Shown: positions 13,149-26,803 of the stretch, in pieces
How the letters are laid out: each line of letters begins with the position of its first letter
How positions within the stretch are numbered: the first letter of the stretch is position 1
From: Ophiodon elongatus
Taxonomy: Eukaryota > Chordata > Actinopteri > Perciformes > Hexagrammidae
Assembly: GCA_016806645.1 (NCBI GenBank)
Contig: JACSYO010000454.1
Span: forward strand, 714,001-778,000
Reading direction: 5' to 3'
Length of the DNA: 64,000 nucleotides
The notes under the pieces: model-generated
Seen by the model: the letters and a program-made list of their open reading frames with translations, nothing else
Databases searched by the model: none
What the model was told of the DNA's origin: nothing
Position numbers and translations under genes: made by a program

Positions 13149-13172
13149 CCTCTCTCTCCCTCTCCCTCTCCC
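13061..13172 (+). repeat. (TC)n microsatellite
   Basis: Forty pure TC units (13061-13140) followed by a CCCTCT-interrupted pyrimidine tail. Long ORFs crossing it are artefacts of the repeat. Confidence 0.97.
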
Positions 13173-13562
13173 TTGTGCTGTTCCTGGCAGCAGAGAGAAA
13201 ATGTACTCAACAGTGCACAACCAAGGTTGAATTGAGCTCCTATCATAATGCAGTTTCTGGTTACTTATCCAGCTATTTCAGTCTCAGCAAAGATTTCCAT
13301 AATTATGCAACTTGAGGTAGCTCAACTTATATTATTCCTTTTAGGAATTCAGAAGAAATATCTCAAGCCCCAAAGAGATTATTTCCTGTCCACCACATCT
13401 CATTCATTTATTCAGTTTTTAACATCATGACTAATCACATTGATGTAGAAGCACGGAGCAGATGATGTGAGTAAGGAAACAGATTTAACATTAAAGCGCA
13501 CTGTTCCTTCAGCCATCTTGTCTTTTTGTAGAAGATATCAAGGGAGCTGTCTACCTACAGCA

Positions 13563-13564
13563 CA

Positions 13565-13616
<52 letters not shown>

Positions 13617-13645
13617 CACACGCACACGCACGCACTAACGCACGG
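13563..13645 (+). repeat. (ACGC)n microsatellite
   Basis: About 14 pure ACGC units then mixed ACAC/ACGC. CpG-containing, alternating purine-pyrimidine DNA. Confidence 0.95.
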
Positions 13646-15274
13646 ATGGTTGAATGATTACCACTGCAGCAGAGACTGAATGGAACTGAAATGTGGAGAG
13701 GCTCTTTCTCTCTTTGTCTTACTCTGACTTTTTTTTTTTTTTTCATGCCATCCTCTTCTGTCCCTCTCCAGTGCGCCCATGTTTACCGTGTGGAGGACTG
13801 TGTGTGTACCTGTGTCTCCGTGTGTCTGTGGTGAGAGACAATGTGAGCGCAGGAACCATGTGATAACTCTGCTGGTTGTCAGTCACTGGAGGCTTTTCCC
13901 CATGGCTGCTCCCAGAACAGGATTAACATGAAATACTTAGCAGCATTAGTCACTGAAACCTGGGCAGCACACACACACTAACATACTGAAAAAATGCGGA
14001 AGCATCTTTCAATGTGTTAGCATATTTCCTGGTATCCTATTGTAATTTATAAACATTTCACAAGACATTCACAGACCTATTAAAAAGGTCAGTCAAAGCA
14101 ACGAAAAACAAAACAACGGAAACAGGAGTAACAGGGCAATAAATTTTGTAATTACAAGTCTGTACGTAAGCAGGATATTTTAAAGTCGCACCAACTCTGA
14201 TAATAAAGTAGAAGCTCTTCCATAAATTGTTTTGAGCTTGGACCACAGAACAGCTCTTTGTCAGTCGCTGTGTGACATGTTGGTGCAGTACAGTACACAA
14301 GGTTAAATTATATTGAAAACTGGCAATAAAAGATGTTTGAATAAAATATGTACAGTGCAAATGAGTCAGAACTGAGGTGAAATGCTGCTGCATTGAAGAT
14401 GAGATGGAAATTTAAGTTGCCAAATCATGAAACATGAAAAAATGGATTAGCAATAACAATAAAAATGAAATCTGGAAGAAATGAAGGTTTGGTTGGATCT
14501 GATATATTTAAAAAGGAACATCTTGAACTTACTTTTTTTATATTTAATATTTAACATAGAGGGTTTTATGTAAATAATCAATGGCTCAAGAAGAAAAAAA
14601 GTGAACACTGTGAGAAATCTGTTCAGGAACAACAAGCTTCAATTTCAGAGTTGGATAACATTTAAAGGAATTTAGTCTTTGATGGAAGTTAGTCAGCAGA
14701 CCAGGAAGTACACATCATTAAGCATATCAGTCAAGTGACACACAGATGGAGGGTAACGACTTGAAAATGACAGGGGATTTTATAAAGTGAGCATAAAAAA
14801 CTGAAATCTTTTTTTCTAACTGCAGCTCTTCTGGACTAATATGAAACTATTCACAACCCGGTAAACGACGGAAGAAAAAAAACTAACTTGGACATTTTTT
14901 CCGATATTTGGTATGGAAACTAGTGTGTGTGAATGAGTGATGTTTTCCATCCCACATTCCAGCAAGTTATTTCTGTCCCTGACAGAGTTTTTATTTGGGG
15001 TAATGATTAGTGTTGCTTGGTGTGCTACTAAACTGCAAAAGTAGGATTTAGCATTTATGACCTTCTGTTTAAATTAAAGTTATCTAGTGTGTCTGAAGAC
15101 TTTGGTGACATTACAGAAATTCAAATATTTGCAGGCGACGTCCCTCGGACCGTTACTTCTGATGTGCAGTGCACCGCAGTGGTTTATAATCAAGCGTGTC
15201 ATGACCAGGATGAGGATTAGCACCTCGAAGTCCCCTCGTAAGAAAAGGTTCAGGTATCTGGAGTGATAAAAGAT

Positions 15275-15685
15275 TATGAGCTTGACCACCGTTGGTAAGT
15301 GGTGGTGAGGAAAGAGCTGAGCTGTAAAACAAAGCTCTCACTGTCCTCTTCAATCTGAGTACTAACCCAAAGATGTGAAGTGCTGACCCAAAGAATGAGC
15401 TGCGTTTGTGTTTGGTCTTAGTTTAGAGTAAGGAGCTCAGTGATTTAGAAGATTGATATCGACGGACTTCTCCTTAACTTTGAGAGGAGTCAGTTCAGGT
15501 GGTTGAGACACTTGCTAAGGCTGCTTCCTGGACCCCTCGCTCTGAAGATGTCCGGCACTACTGAGTAGGAGGAGACTCCGGGGCCGAGTCAAGACACAGT
15601 GGGAGGTCTGGTGATTCTTAGGAAACCCCCGGAGGAACTTCTGGGGAGAAAGACACCTGGGCCTCTCTGCTCTGCCCTGTTGTAA
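15275..15685 (+). mobile_element. Old Rex3/RTE-like LINE fragment
   Basis: Decayed copy of the same region as 3254-3635. It retains KELSD, FERSQFRWLRHLLRLLPG-like codons, then the next part of the element (GGAGACTCCGGGGCCGAGTC, CCCCCGGAGGAACTTCTGGG). Multiple stops. It still keeps the segment that the 3254-3635 copy has lost. Confidence 0.7.
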
Positions 15686-16888
15686 AAACCTGGACTTGAT
15701 AGTGATTAGAGGAAAGACAGAAGTTCAGATCTTTTCTACTTGTTAAACATTTTCAAATTACATTTGGTGGAAATTTATGTTATGGACTAAAAAAGGTTCT
15801 TCACCATTTTTTCTGCAGAAATTAATTTCTCTCTTTGAAATAGACATCGTCTCGGTAGTTAACACTTAAGCAATTATAAAGTTCACTAATTGGCCGTGGA
15901 GTCGGTCATTAGGGCTGACATCTCCAAATTGCTGACTTGTTTGACTAAAACTGATTATTTTGTCTTAATTCCCTTTTTCTTATGTACTAAAGTACTTGCT
16001 GATCTTGCATATACAATAAATTGGTGCTCACTGTGTTTTTGTTATTCCATACACTGATTTTCTTTTTACACAAATGACGTACAGAGACTTAATTCAGCCC
16101 AACAGCTACAGTATGCATACAAATACAGCATTAATTGGTTGACTGCAAGGAGGAGACACAAACAGTGAGTTGAAATATTTTTTCCATTGTATCTCCTAGC
16201 TCACCACATAAGGAGAGGTTTGTTGATTAATGAAAGTGAGACAAAAAGACCCAGTTATTAGCATTCAATATTGAATTCCTGTAGTCCTAATTTGGTTAAA
16301 GTCCACCCTGTGCAGGGGGTAAATTATTGTAATAGTTTTACAGATGTGCAGAAGACAGAAGACAGAAGAGACCCAAATAGCAAAATGGAAACCTTTGTTA
16401 ACAATTCATTGATATTCTATCATTGTTTCTAAGATTTTGTTTAAATAATTTTCCCTTCTCATGTGTTGTTTCCTCTGAAAAATCTATTTCCAAGTGGGTG
16501 AATAAACAACCTCTTCATATCCAAGGTGAAGACTTCCATAATAACCACATGACAGTGTAGGTGTTTGTGACTCCATACGACTGATTAGAAAAGAAGATAT
16601 GCGAGAGCTGAAACTGCTATGGATTCCACCTAAATCGCAGTCTTGACCTATTCTTATTCATTTATGCAGGGCGCCAATCAAAGAAGCCATTACTGAGAGT
16701 GAGGGTTTAGAAAGCAGGCCGTTTCTCAAACATCATCATTGCCAAGATGGATGGAGCCAGTGCGGTTGCCCTGGTAACCACGAACTGGCCATTTGCCAGG
16801 ATCCATAATGATTTCCCATCAGCTGCTTCTCTGAGAGGGGTAGGGACCCTCGCTGGTTCAGGCAGACTGACTGCACACAAATCCCCGC

Positions 16889-16889
16889 A

Positions 16890-16929
<40 letters not shown>

Positions 16930-16959
16930 ACACAGACACACACAGACACACACACACAC
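16889..16959 (+). repeat. (CA)n microsatellite
   Basis: CA repeat with three CAGA interruptions. Confidence 0.95.
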
Positions 16960-18286
16960 TCATATTCTGTGGAAACCCTAAAACTAAACACTGGAGCCAA
17001 AATCAGCAGATACACACAAATGCTGCACAGACTGCGACTCATTCAGCTCCTCTCCTGCTGTTCTCTTTTAAGTGAAACATCCCCTTTTATTTCCTTTCAC
17101 TTGTGCTTGATGTTGGTCAAGAGATGAAAGTCCTTTCTACAGAGTCAACCGTCTCCGTCTGAGCTCTTCCTCCTCTGCAGCCTTTTAGCCCGGAGTAAAG
17201 AGGAGTGAAAGTGTGTGTTTCTGCACACAAGGGCAGGCATGTGTTAAATCTGCAGAATAAGGCGGAGCAGAATATGTCCGGGAGAGCTCACCGTCCTGGC
17301 CTTTAATAAAATGAAGAGCCTCTGATTAAATGGACGTCTGTAGGAGAGGCGCTGTCTTCTAAGAGTTTGCTACACGCAAGTGTACCGTATAGTTATTATG
17401 ATGCATCGCCTGCTCAGACAGCTTAGGTTTTATTTCCAAATTTATTTTTAAAAATGAAACATCTCATTAATAGTCTGATAATCTTCTTCAAACATCAATC
17501 AAGGTGATTTTAAGTAGATTTGTCAGTCGGCCCACCAACAACTATTCATGGCTTGCCATGAACCTTTGTGCACACATGAATGTTCGACAGACGATGAATC
17601 CTAAAGACTTTGCCGGGCCAGTCAGAATTTTAATTTGTCCAGTAAGTCGACCACCCACTTGTCTCCTGTTCTAGTCTGTTACCATACACATTAATATACT
17701 TGGTGATGGCATCTCATATCTCTCTGATGTGTGTCCGTTGGGTTCTCCTCGCTGTAGGACTTGTGGGATTTGTTATTGCTCTCCCTGCTGAATCCTGCAC
17801 TGCTGCTTTGATTCATTTAGGGGAGCACCTAATAAACGTGTATAATTATTTATGCTCTAAATGCTTCTATACTCTCATACTCGTGTCTCTCTTTGAAACA
17901 GGAACAAACCTGTTTGCATTTTTAGAATGAATGGTATTGATTAAGAACGACAATCTAGGCGTTAAGTCTTGCTTTTAAAGGAAACTTTGGTTATGTGAAG
18001 CTGCATCAAAGTCCACAAACGTAAAGGAGGAAAAATAATTAAGCTCTAAATGTGGATAAGAATTGAGATGAAAAATCTCTTGTATTTCACCTTGAAGAAT
18101 TCTTTTTTTCTCTCTCTGTGTGTGTGTGTGTGTCTGTCCCCAAATAAAAGACACATGAAGGTGAAATGCAGCATCAGGGGATCTAAACTCCTAATGCTTG
18201 TGTGACAATTTCAGCTTCAAATAACCTTCAAGTAACCTTTTGCTGGCCATGAATGAGCAGCCCCAAATGTGTCTGTAAGTGTGTAG

Positions 18287-18289
<3 letters not shown>

Positions 18290-18318
<29 letters not shown>

Positions 18319-18330
18319 CTGTGTGTGTGT
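18290..18330 (+). repeat. (TG)n microsatellite
   Basis: TG repeat with one TC interruption. A shorter TG run lies at 18116-18133. Confidence 0.95.
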
Positions 18331-19205
18331 CTAATGTGTATGTATGATCAGAAACGACTCGTGTTACCAGTAAGTGTGATTCTCAGAGAGCCTGTGAACC
18401 ACACTGTACAGATCCTGAGATGTTTGATGCTGCTGTAGCGAGTCTCTGCAGCCCGTCTAGCTGGAGCTCATGCTGACAAAGCTAACAGACAGACATGTGC
18501 ATTTGGCCTCCTCGTGTTCCCGCTGTTTCGACAACAGCAGCAGTTTTCTTCCCCTAACATCCGTTTCCTATAGTATTCCCTTTTCTCTCCACCCACCCAT
18601 CTGCTCCTTCCTAACCCCCTCCCCCCATCTTGTATATCATCACTTCACTTTGGAGCTCAGCGCCTCGCAGCCGTTGCCATGGAAACAGCGGAACAACAGC
18701 AGGTTGGCTACTGCTGCTGCCTGGGGGCGTGGCATCTCAGCCACCCTTCGCTCCTCTCCTCTCACTCATGGAGGTCTGTAGTACCTCTGCTGAATCCATG
18801 AGTCAAGACAGGGACGTCTGTCTGAATGTGAATCACAACTGAACAATAACATACCGGAGGGGAGAACACGTATTGTCGCTATCAGCAGTGGTGAGCTGCA
18901 GCCTCAACAACAAGACAGTGGTGACATGAACTGGGGTATACAATATTTACAAGGTTCCATTAAATAAAAGATACGGCCATTAAATGTAAATTTAGCATTT
19001 TTGTTTGGCCAGTAAACGACGAGTTCCTGGTTGAAATATACATACAGGCTTGCTTTCCATAAGGTGGAGTCTAGCAGCCCTGCCATCATAATGTAGATAC
19101 TCATTAAATTCATAAGAATTCCTGTCAGAGTAAGGGGACAGATAAATCATAAAAATGCATTGTTCATACGTCAACCATAACGTCTCCTTCGACCACATTA
19201 TCACT

Positions 19206-19232
19206 ATCATCATCATCATCATCATCATCATC
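19206..19232 (+). repeat. (ATC)n microsatellite
   Basis: Nine ATC units. Confidence 0.9.
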
Positions 19233-20036
19233 CACCTCATCTACACAGAACATGTTTCAGCCACGTTTTTTAGTTGTTCACCTCATTCAAGTTCTATTTC
19301 AATCAATACGACTGTCTTCAAGTCTATTTTCTTCTGTTTTATGTTCTGTTTTTATGGTGCTGCTGCTCTGCCCAGTCTGACATTCTGCTTTTGCTAAGTG
19401 GCCTGTGTAGGCAGGGTGTAAATATAAGGAAGAGGGTGAAACCCCTGATATGCATCCCTATTTATCTGGCAGTCTTTTTCTGCATTAATTAGATAAACAG
19501 CAGGTAGCTGACAGGAAATAAGAGAAGACAGAGGGTACATGCAACAAAGGTCCCCCAGTCTGACCTGAAGCAGGGACGTTGTGATAACATTGTCTCCACA
19601 AACTCTACGATCACAGGACATGCCATAATGGAAACTAGAAGACAAACTAAATGATGTTGCATTAACAACGTAGCGACCCTCATGTTTATGCTTTGCAAAA
19701 TCTGAAGTTCTCTAGGATGATATTCCAGTGTTGGCCAAGGATGAGTTTGCCCTGATCTACCCCTAATTTATACACCTATTGATCTTCCAGGTACACACAC
19801 AAGTGCAGAGGGCTGTATGTGAACAGTGCCACTTGCGTTGCAGAGAGACAAAGGAGGAGCGGCTGCATGGTGGCGCTCTGGCTTCGCTTCCTCATTTAGA
19901 TCACCATCAGACTCTCCGAATCTTGTGCACAGGCCCGTCACACATGCATGAGCACAACACAGTTACACATGGACTGTCACTTCTCATTTCACAAGAGCTT
20001 CTTTGAAGCTGCAACAAATGAATATGGAGTATGGTT

Positions 20037-20060
20037 AAAAAAAAAAAAAAAAAAAAAAAA
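20037..20060 (+). repeat. Poly(A) tract
   Basis: 24 A in a row. No LINE or SINE body is recognisable upstream. Confidence 0.9.
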
Positions 20061-20651
20061 CATCAACGTCTTCCTTTCAATTATCCAAATATGTTTGCAC
20101 CGTGGGACCTCAGCGATTAAAACTATTGTTTCTTTACTTTTTCTGCTGTCCCCCTAAACCCTCTTCCTCTACCCCCACTAGCATTACCCATCCCACCGTA
20201 ACTGCTCAGCAAAATCGACGCACGACAGACCGTTTGGTAGTTAAATTCTCACTGCAGAGAAAATCAGCTAGAAGAAACAACATATTTACACAGAGAAGGT
20301 GTAGGTACTTAGCTACAAAATACTTTGAATGACAGACAGATGACAATATCTCAAACTTCCCTTCTGATGGTATGACTCACTGCTCAGCTTCAGAGAGAGG
20401 TTTGTAATTTATACTTCACTTTGAGTGCCATGAGACAGTGACAAGTTTTGACTATCTGAAACTACCTCTCAGGGGTTCGCATAAAGCTGTGTGTGTGCCA
20501 TGCATTAGTATGAGGCTGCTATATTATGCAGGGACTAGCTTTTCTTTTTTTTTGTTCTCTTGAAGACAAAGTTGTTGTGACAGTTGCTGTTCAAATGACC
20601 CGACGCACTGGGGTCACACAGGCCTTAACAGTCACCACCCACTCACTGTGG

Positions 20652-20653
<2 letters not shown>

Positions 20654-20687
<34 letters not shown>
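20654..20687 (+). repeat. (TG)n microsatellite
   Basis: About 17 TG units. Confidence 0.95.
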
Positions 20688-20689
<2 letters not shown>

Positions 20690-21388
20690 TGCATGGATGT
20701 ATATGAGAGACAAAGGCAGAAGAAGGTCCACGTGGATGTGACACTTACTAACCAAACGTCTTAATCTTCTCCTCAAACTTGTGGATTGGCACTTTTTGGG
20801 GCCTCAGCGGTCATAATTCAGAAGTAAAGGCCTGTGGCTCTCAGCAGTGTGCGGCAGTAAAGCAGCCATGCATCCATCCTGGATACAGCTGCAGTGACAC
20901 CAACAGCTGAATCAGGCTTTCAGTTCTGTGCTGACAGGATAATCTGGCCCTGCAGCCGACCAGATTTGAAAGGAGAGCGTGGCAGACTGAGAGAGTGAGT
21001 GTCTGTGTGTGAGTGTGTGTGTTGAGTTGTGGTTTGGTGGGTGTGTAGATTTTAACCCCTCATCTGCATCAGCCGGGCTCAGAATCGGAACAAAATACCC
21101 CACAACCTTTTCCTAAATATTTAAAACTATTGTTGCTGTATACTGAGAAGTAAACAGCAAAGTGCAGCTGCAAATCTTTGCAAATCTTTGACTAAATCTA
21201 AACAAAGCTGAACTTTTAGCTTTTTACAATATTGCAAACAAAATCTTTTGCTAATGTGGGTTTTCCCTCACCCGCTCACAGACCAGAAGCTTTAAATGTC
21301 TTCAAATATATCTCTCTGAAGCATTGAAGCCCCAATAAATGGTATTTGGTCACTGGCTTATAGCCAACAGCACAATAACTAAATTATT

Positions 21389-21850
21389 GTACCTCAACAG
21401 GATTTACAGCGCACATACACACAATTAAAACATCTTCTTTTTACACATACTGCAGCTGCCCTCACAAAGTACTTACTGTTGCTTGCAGTATGCATTCAAC
21501 TGGGACATACTACAACATCGCACCTTGAACTTTGACCCTCGTGCTCTTAAATCAGCTGCGCAGAGGATTGTGGCTCAGAATACACAGAACAGCATGCCGG
21601 CTTGCATACTGCAAAATGCGACCAGATGCAGTTGGACATCTTGGTATTTTTTGGCATACTGCATTTGACACAATTTGAATTGGAACATCTAGCTAAATCT
21701 TTTTTCCTGGCATATTGAATTGTATGGGAGTATGGGCATTGCAACGCACTGATTCACCTGAATCTTAAAAGGATTTAAGTTACCTTATAGGAACACTCAA
21801 ACCCGACTAGAAATACATTGAACTGTACCTCAACACAGGATTTACAGCAC
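21389..21850 (+). mobile_element. Insertion-like segment between two similar 26-28 bp sequences
   Basis: GTACCTCAACAGGATTTACA at 21389 and GTACCTCAACACAGGATTTA at 21825 are near-direct repeats 436 bp apart. The DNA between them has repeated GCATACTGCA words (21485, 21603, 21653), typical of a fish short element. Whether the flanking repeat is a target duplication or an older tandem is unclear. Confidence 0.4.
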
Positions 21851-22111
21851 AGGAAACATTTCGCTCAATTACAGTCAATAGCACATTAACAAAATGCACC
21901 GCTCTCAACTACAAATACGAGATACGTTTCAGTCACCTGAGTGACAGCGCCGCTGCGGCCTCCTCTTCTCTCTATTCTCCGATCAGTTGTAATCAGCCTG
22001 CTGGCGTAGATGAGGATACCGACTCGGGCAGAGTCCACGGGAGTTAATCATTTTTTATTTTCAAAAAAGTCTAACTTTCTAAAACGTATACTGATTTTCA
22101 TCAAAATGTGT

Positions 22112-22945
22112 CATGTCTCAGGATCAGAATCAGAAACTGTTTCTTGCCAAGTACGTTACACATACAAGGAATTTGCTCGGTGATTGGGTGCGTAACAGTA
22201 TAACACAGTGCAATAGTATCACATTATTTAAATATAGAAAATATGAAAATTTACAAAATTAAATATGGTGAACAAACAAACAAATAAGAGTATGTTAAAA
22301 CAAGTATATTATTAAAGTGTCACGTTTATGTTAATAGAGAAATGATCTGTGTCTGAGTCAGTGGGGGTCCCGGGCTTTATTGATGAACCCAACAGCAGAT
22401 GGGAAGAAAAAGTATTTGTGGCATGAGTTCTTGATCCTGATGGACCGCAGCCTCCTGCCTGAGGGAAAGGACTCGAACAGCTTGTGTCCAGAGTGAGAGG
22501 TGTCGGCTACAATCTTTCTTGCCCGCTTCAGAGTCCTGGAGTCGAACAAGTCTTGGACAGACGGCAGATCGCAGCCAATCACCCTCTCAGCAGAGCGAAT
22601 GATTCAAATGACACCAGACTGTGATGGATGAGCAGAGGATGGACTCAATAATTGCAGTGTAGAAGTGCACCATCATTGTCTTTGGCAGGTTGAACATCCT
22701 CTGCTGAGCTTTCTTGGTGATGGAGCTGATGTTCGGCTCCCACTTGAGGTCCTGGGTTATGGTGGAGCCCAGGAAGCGGAAGGACTCCACAGCGTCGACG
22801 AGGGAGTCACACAGGATGATGTAGGCGGGTGGTGGGTGGGGCTGCGTTCGTGCGGAAATCCACAACTATCTCCTCCGTCTTTAAAGCGTTGAGCTCTAAG
22901 TTGTCAAGTCTGCACCAGGTCTCTATGTATACTATGTATAGTGAC
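22112..22945 (-). mobile_element. Decayed Rex1/CR1-like LINE
   Basis: Reverse strand gives NALKTEEIVVDFRTNAAPPP, VDAVESFRFLGSTITQDLKW, KKAQQRMFNLPK, IIESILCSSITVW, then AERVIGCDLPSVQDLFDSR, HKLFESFPSGRRLRSI and KNSCHKYFFFPSAVGFIN, the C-terminal RT part of Rex1-type LINEs. The AGAATCAGAAACTGTTTCTT-type tail is at its 3' end. It has a frameshift near the start and a deletion after ITVW, so it is dead. Confidence 0.85.
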
Positions 22946-25900
22946 CTGGTGACCTATACAGTCTTGACTTTGTTCTGTAGGATCTGAAAGAGATTTCCCA
23001 TCTGTTACAGATTCTTTAATGAGGCCGTCTCATCAAACACTTAACAGCTACTCTCAGTGCTGGTGGCAAACCTTGATGTCTCTGCAGGCAAAAAACTCTG
23101 CAAGTCATTAGAACAAAATAAGACAAACACCAAACTGTCATTCACGGGGAAGCAGCTGAGCGTCACTTTGAAGTCAAGAGGCAATTAACGCTGAGAAAGG
23201 CCTCTGTGAATGATTACGACCACAAGCTCCATTCAGTGGCTTTTGATGACGATGATAGGTCTGCCTGAAACACAGAGATGAGTTCTCCATGACTTGTCTC
23301 AAGCTCATTGGACCAGGTTGACTGTCTGAGTGTCACTGGCTATGATTTAAAACATGTTTTTTTCATTTGGGTGACACTTAAAGGATGACTGGTTGGTTCT
23401 GGATGCTTCCATTTCTGGGCACAAAATTCGCACTACAGAGTAAACACATCTCAATAGTGATGACTGTCCTGAACTGAGGCAGCTGGCATCCGTTGGTTTG
23501 TTTAACCATGATTAAAGCTACAGGCTGCCACTTTAATCAGTTAATCAGGCCTTTATGAGCACACGTGGGGTGTGTTGGTTGCACTACATTATAGAAACAT
23601 CAACTAGAAACTCTGGGCAAAGTAAGAACGCAAGCTTCAGGTGTCACCATCTGACGAAACAGTAATTCTGCCTTTTTTTTTTTATTTATTAAACAGCGAT
23701 TTCATGGTTGTTTGAATATTTCCCCTGAAGTCTTGCCTCCCCATTCAAGCCTGCCAGTGGGTAATGTTCTCACTTACATATCGGCCGGGCACTGTGGCAT
23801 GAGGTGAGAGCCGCTCATACGATGCGACCTTACACAAGGTTTGAAGAGAGTGGAAGAGACATGCGGCAGCCCCCACAAGGACTTTACTGTGCAACCGCCT
23901 CTCCTCTAAAGCGAGTGATTTAAAGCTGCACAATATTTTCTGTATCAAACACTCGTATGATAGGAGGGCGTAAAAACCTTATCGGTTAATATTTTATGGA
24001 TGACATCCCAGCTGTGGTCAGCTTAAATTCCTATTAATTACGACCTGAAAACACCCATAGAAACCTCTCTAACTATAGTCTGCTGTTGATTAGATCATAA
24101 ATACCTACTGTGACACTCCATTCATCACTTATAACCTCTAATACACAGAACACGTTCATTAAGCCATATGTCCGCACAATGGTTGTAAGTTGCATATTTA
24201 AACACAACTAGAAAGGAAACGGCAAACAGAACAATTGTTAAAAATGTATTTATGCCTGTTTGGTGCATCTAAAAGAAGGAGGCTCCCTGCATACATAGTA
24301 CCATTAAGTGTGCTGGCTATATATAATTAGTTTTGCCCGCGTTGCTGCATCTCACCACAAAAGAAATAAAATAGTAGCGGACAGATAAAACATATGAATT
24401 GATGAAAGTTACCTTACATTGGTAACACTTTTCTTTAAAGCGGCTATAACATATTTTCAGAACAATGTATCAAATGACTATGTGATCACCTGAATCTGTG
24501 GCTCCACTTCGGCTTTACGGAGCTTTAAAAGAGAGTTTCAGCTGATGGTTTAGCCCAGAGTCCGGCCCACAACTTCACTGTTTTGGTAGGTACATTTGCA
24601 TTTTGTTTTGTATTTAGCGTTTTAGTTTTGGTTGTGTACACGCTATGCAATTATAAATATATTTCTGGAAAAGCTTATTTTCTCAGTGAGTAGAGGTCAA
24701 GCCTTTAAGCCCCAAAAATGCATTTGTTGGCACCATGTACGTCAGCCTGCTACATACATACATAAACTTGCCTTGTATTTAAATTATAGGAAGCAAGCAA
24801 CCCCCATGACATGCTCTTTTATTATTATAGGAAAAAAATCTATTTCAGAAGCTGCCACATTGTTTCTACACACACAATCTGTAATGGTGAGATAGCTCAT
24901 GCAACTAATTTATAGCAGTTTTTTCCTTCAAATGTTCTGAAAAAAAAATATTTTCAAAGGGAAAAGTGAGGACAATCCTTTAAAAGGAGGCATAAACCAC
25001 ATCCTGTACATACTTTCCAAGAAAAATCTAACAAATGTGTCTTTTTTTTGTAAACACAAATAGACACAAAATAGAAGCTGATCTAAATGTTGCCAGAGTT
25101 TTAACAGCCAACCGAGGGGGATGTGCGATGTTTTCCCAGCTCACTACCAGAATAATTGTACGACAACACCCAAGAAAAGCGTGCATCACACTAATGAACA
25201 CACTTCATGTGACCACAGTTGTCCACGCAGCACATTTATCGTTTCATCAAGGAAAGCGTGAACAAATGAGCAACGCTGACTCCCAACTAGCTGAAGGAGT
25301 GTGGCCAGTGTGGCCAAGCACAATTATCACACAGGACCGTTAGTTACCCTTTATTTGTGATTACACAGCTAAAGAAAGATTAGAAAAAAAAACTAAGAGA
25401 GCAGCTGAAACCAGATGAGCAAATGGCAGTTTTATCTCAGCGCAGCTTTCTGTGACTTCACGTGAGATCGCCGCCTCTTAATTATCGCTGTGTTTAATCC
25501 ACTGGGATGTATCGGTGCGAGTTTGTGTTTGAATGTGAATCCCTCAAATGTCCTCCGAGAATAACTGGAATCATCTCTATTTTACCCTCCTGCCAAGCTC
25601 TCAGTTTTACGAAGAAATACATCCCCTTAATAAATCTGCTATCTCATATTGCTTTGAGAATTCCCTGAGGGCAAAAATCCTTTACCACGCAATGTGATTT
25701 ATGTTTTTTTCTCAGGGGCAGTTTTTATAGGGCATAGAAACATTTTGGCAACCTCATTTGTACTGCTGACATTTGTTTTCCTGGTAAAACTTCAGGTTAC
25801 AGTCCACAAATTAAAGTGTAATTATTCAGTATATATGGGGTATCAACACTTACTGGGTATAATATGCAAGTACAAGGGACGCTTGACTAAAAAAATGTCC

Positions 25901-26639
25901 ATTGATTCATTGTAAATCCTGAGTATGTGGGATGTTGAATAAAGTGGTACAGGTTATGCAGACTGTAAAATAATGTTTGATACTTATTCATTGTACTTTT
26001 TCCCTTGTACCTAGTAGTAGGTGTGCAAAACAGGTTCACTGTGATTTGATGGTTGTAATCAAAAGTATCATAATTTTTGTTGAATATTTACAGCTACTCC
26101 TGATGTAAACGGATGATTCGGTTTTCCTCTCTCTGTGTCCTAGACCAGCCCACCTTCCACCTCTGAAGGTTTTAGGTACATTAGCCGTTTTGTTTGTTGT
26201 TGATGCAGAGCTGTGCATTGTGTGGAGTCAGCATCGTGTTCTGCTGCTGGCTCTGTGCAGTTGTGCTTTGTTTGCCCCCTCATTTTTAATTTCACGGCTT
26301 TGTGATTAACTTTCAAGGGCATTTCTACCCCAATTAATTTCTGTCCCACCACCATGTTGTTCTCAAAACACCCGAATGAAACATTACTGAATGCATAAGG
26401 TAAATGTCCCCTGACTTGCACACATTCTCTGCACTCGAGAGTATTTTAATATCATCAACACCTCGCTGCTAATGGAGAGAAAAAAAACTGTTATCTGCAG
26501 CTGCACTGATGAAAAATAGGAATATATCCCACAGGAGCTCCGACTGAATCACTGAACAAACACAGTACAAAGAACACATGTATTTGTGCTCCTGCTGCTT
26601 TGAATTATGAATGGCATGTTGCTAAATAAATGCACAAAT

Positions 26640-26735
26640 GAGCCCCCACACCTTCATAAATATTAATTGGGCTTTCACCCACACACTAATCATTAGCATA
26701 TGAAAATAATTGATTAACAGTCAAGTATCCTTGAA
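26640..26735. promoter_or_regulatory. Homeodomain/POU-site-rich stretch (possible enhancer)
   Basis: Dense ATTA/TAAT sites with a POU-like centre: TAAATATTAATTGGGC, TAATCATTAGCATATGAAAA and TAATTGATTAAC. The sequence style matches deeply conserved vertebrate non-coding elements in long introns. Conservation cannot be checked here. Confidence 0.3.
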
Positions 26736-26803
26736 GTGAGGACGTCCTCTCTTTTTCTAGAGTCAAAAGTTTCAGAATACAAAATCTGAAAAAGGTTCAA
26801 ATT

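Noticed and set aside
12815..13315. Several overlapping ORFs of up to 143 codons
   Set aside because: They are Ser-Leu or Arg-Glu strings made by the (TC)n repeat.
22665..22892. Plus-strand 75-codon ORF in the Rex1-like element
   Set aside because: Antisense to the reverse transcriptase frame, which runs on the minus strand.
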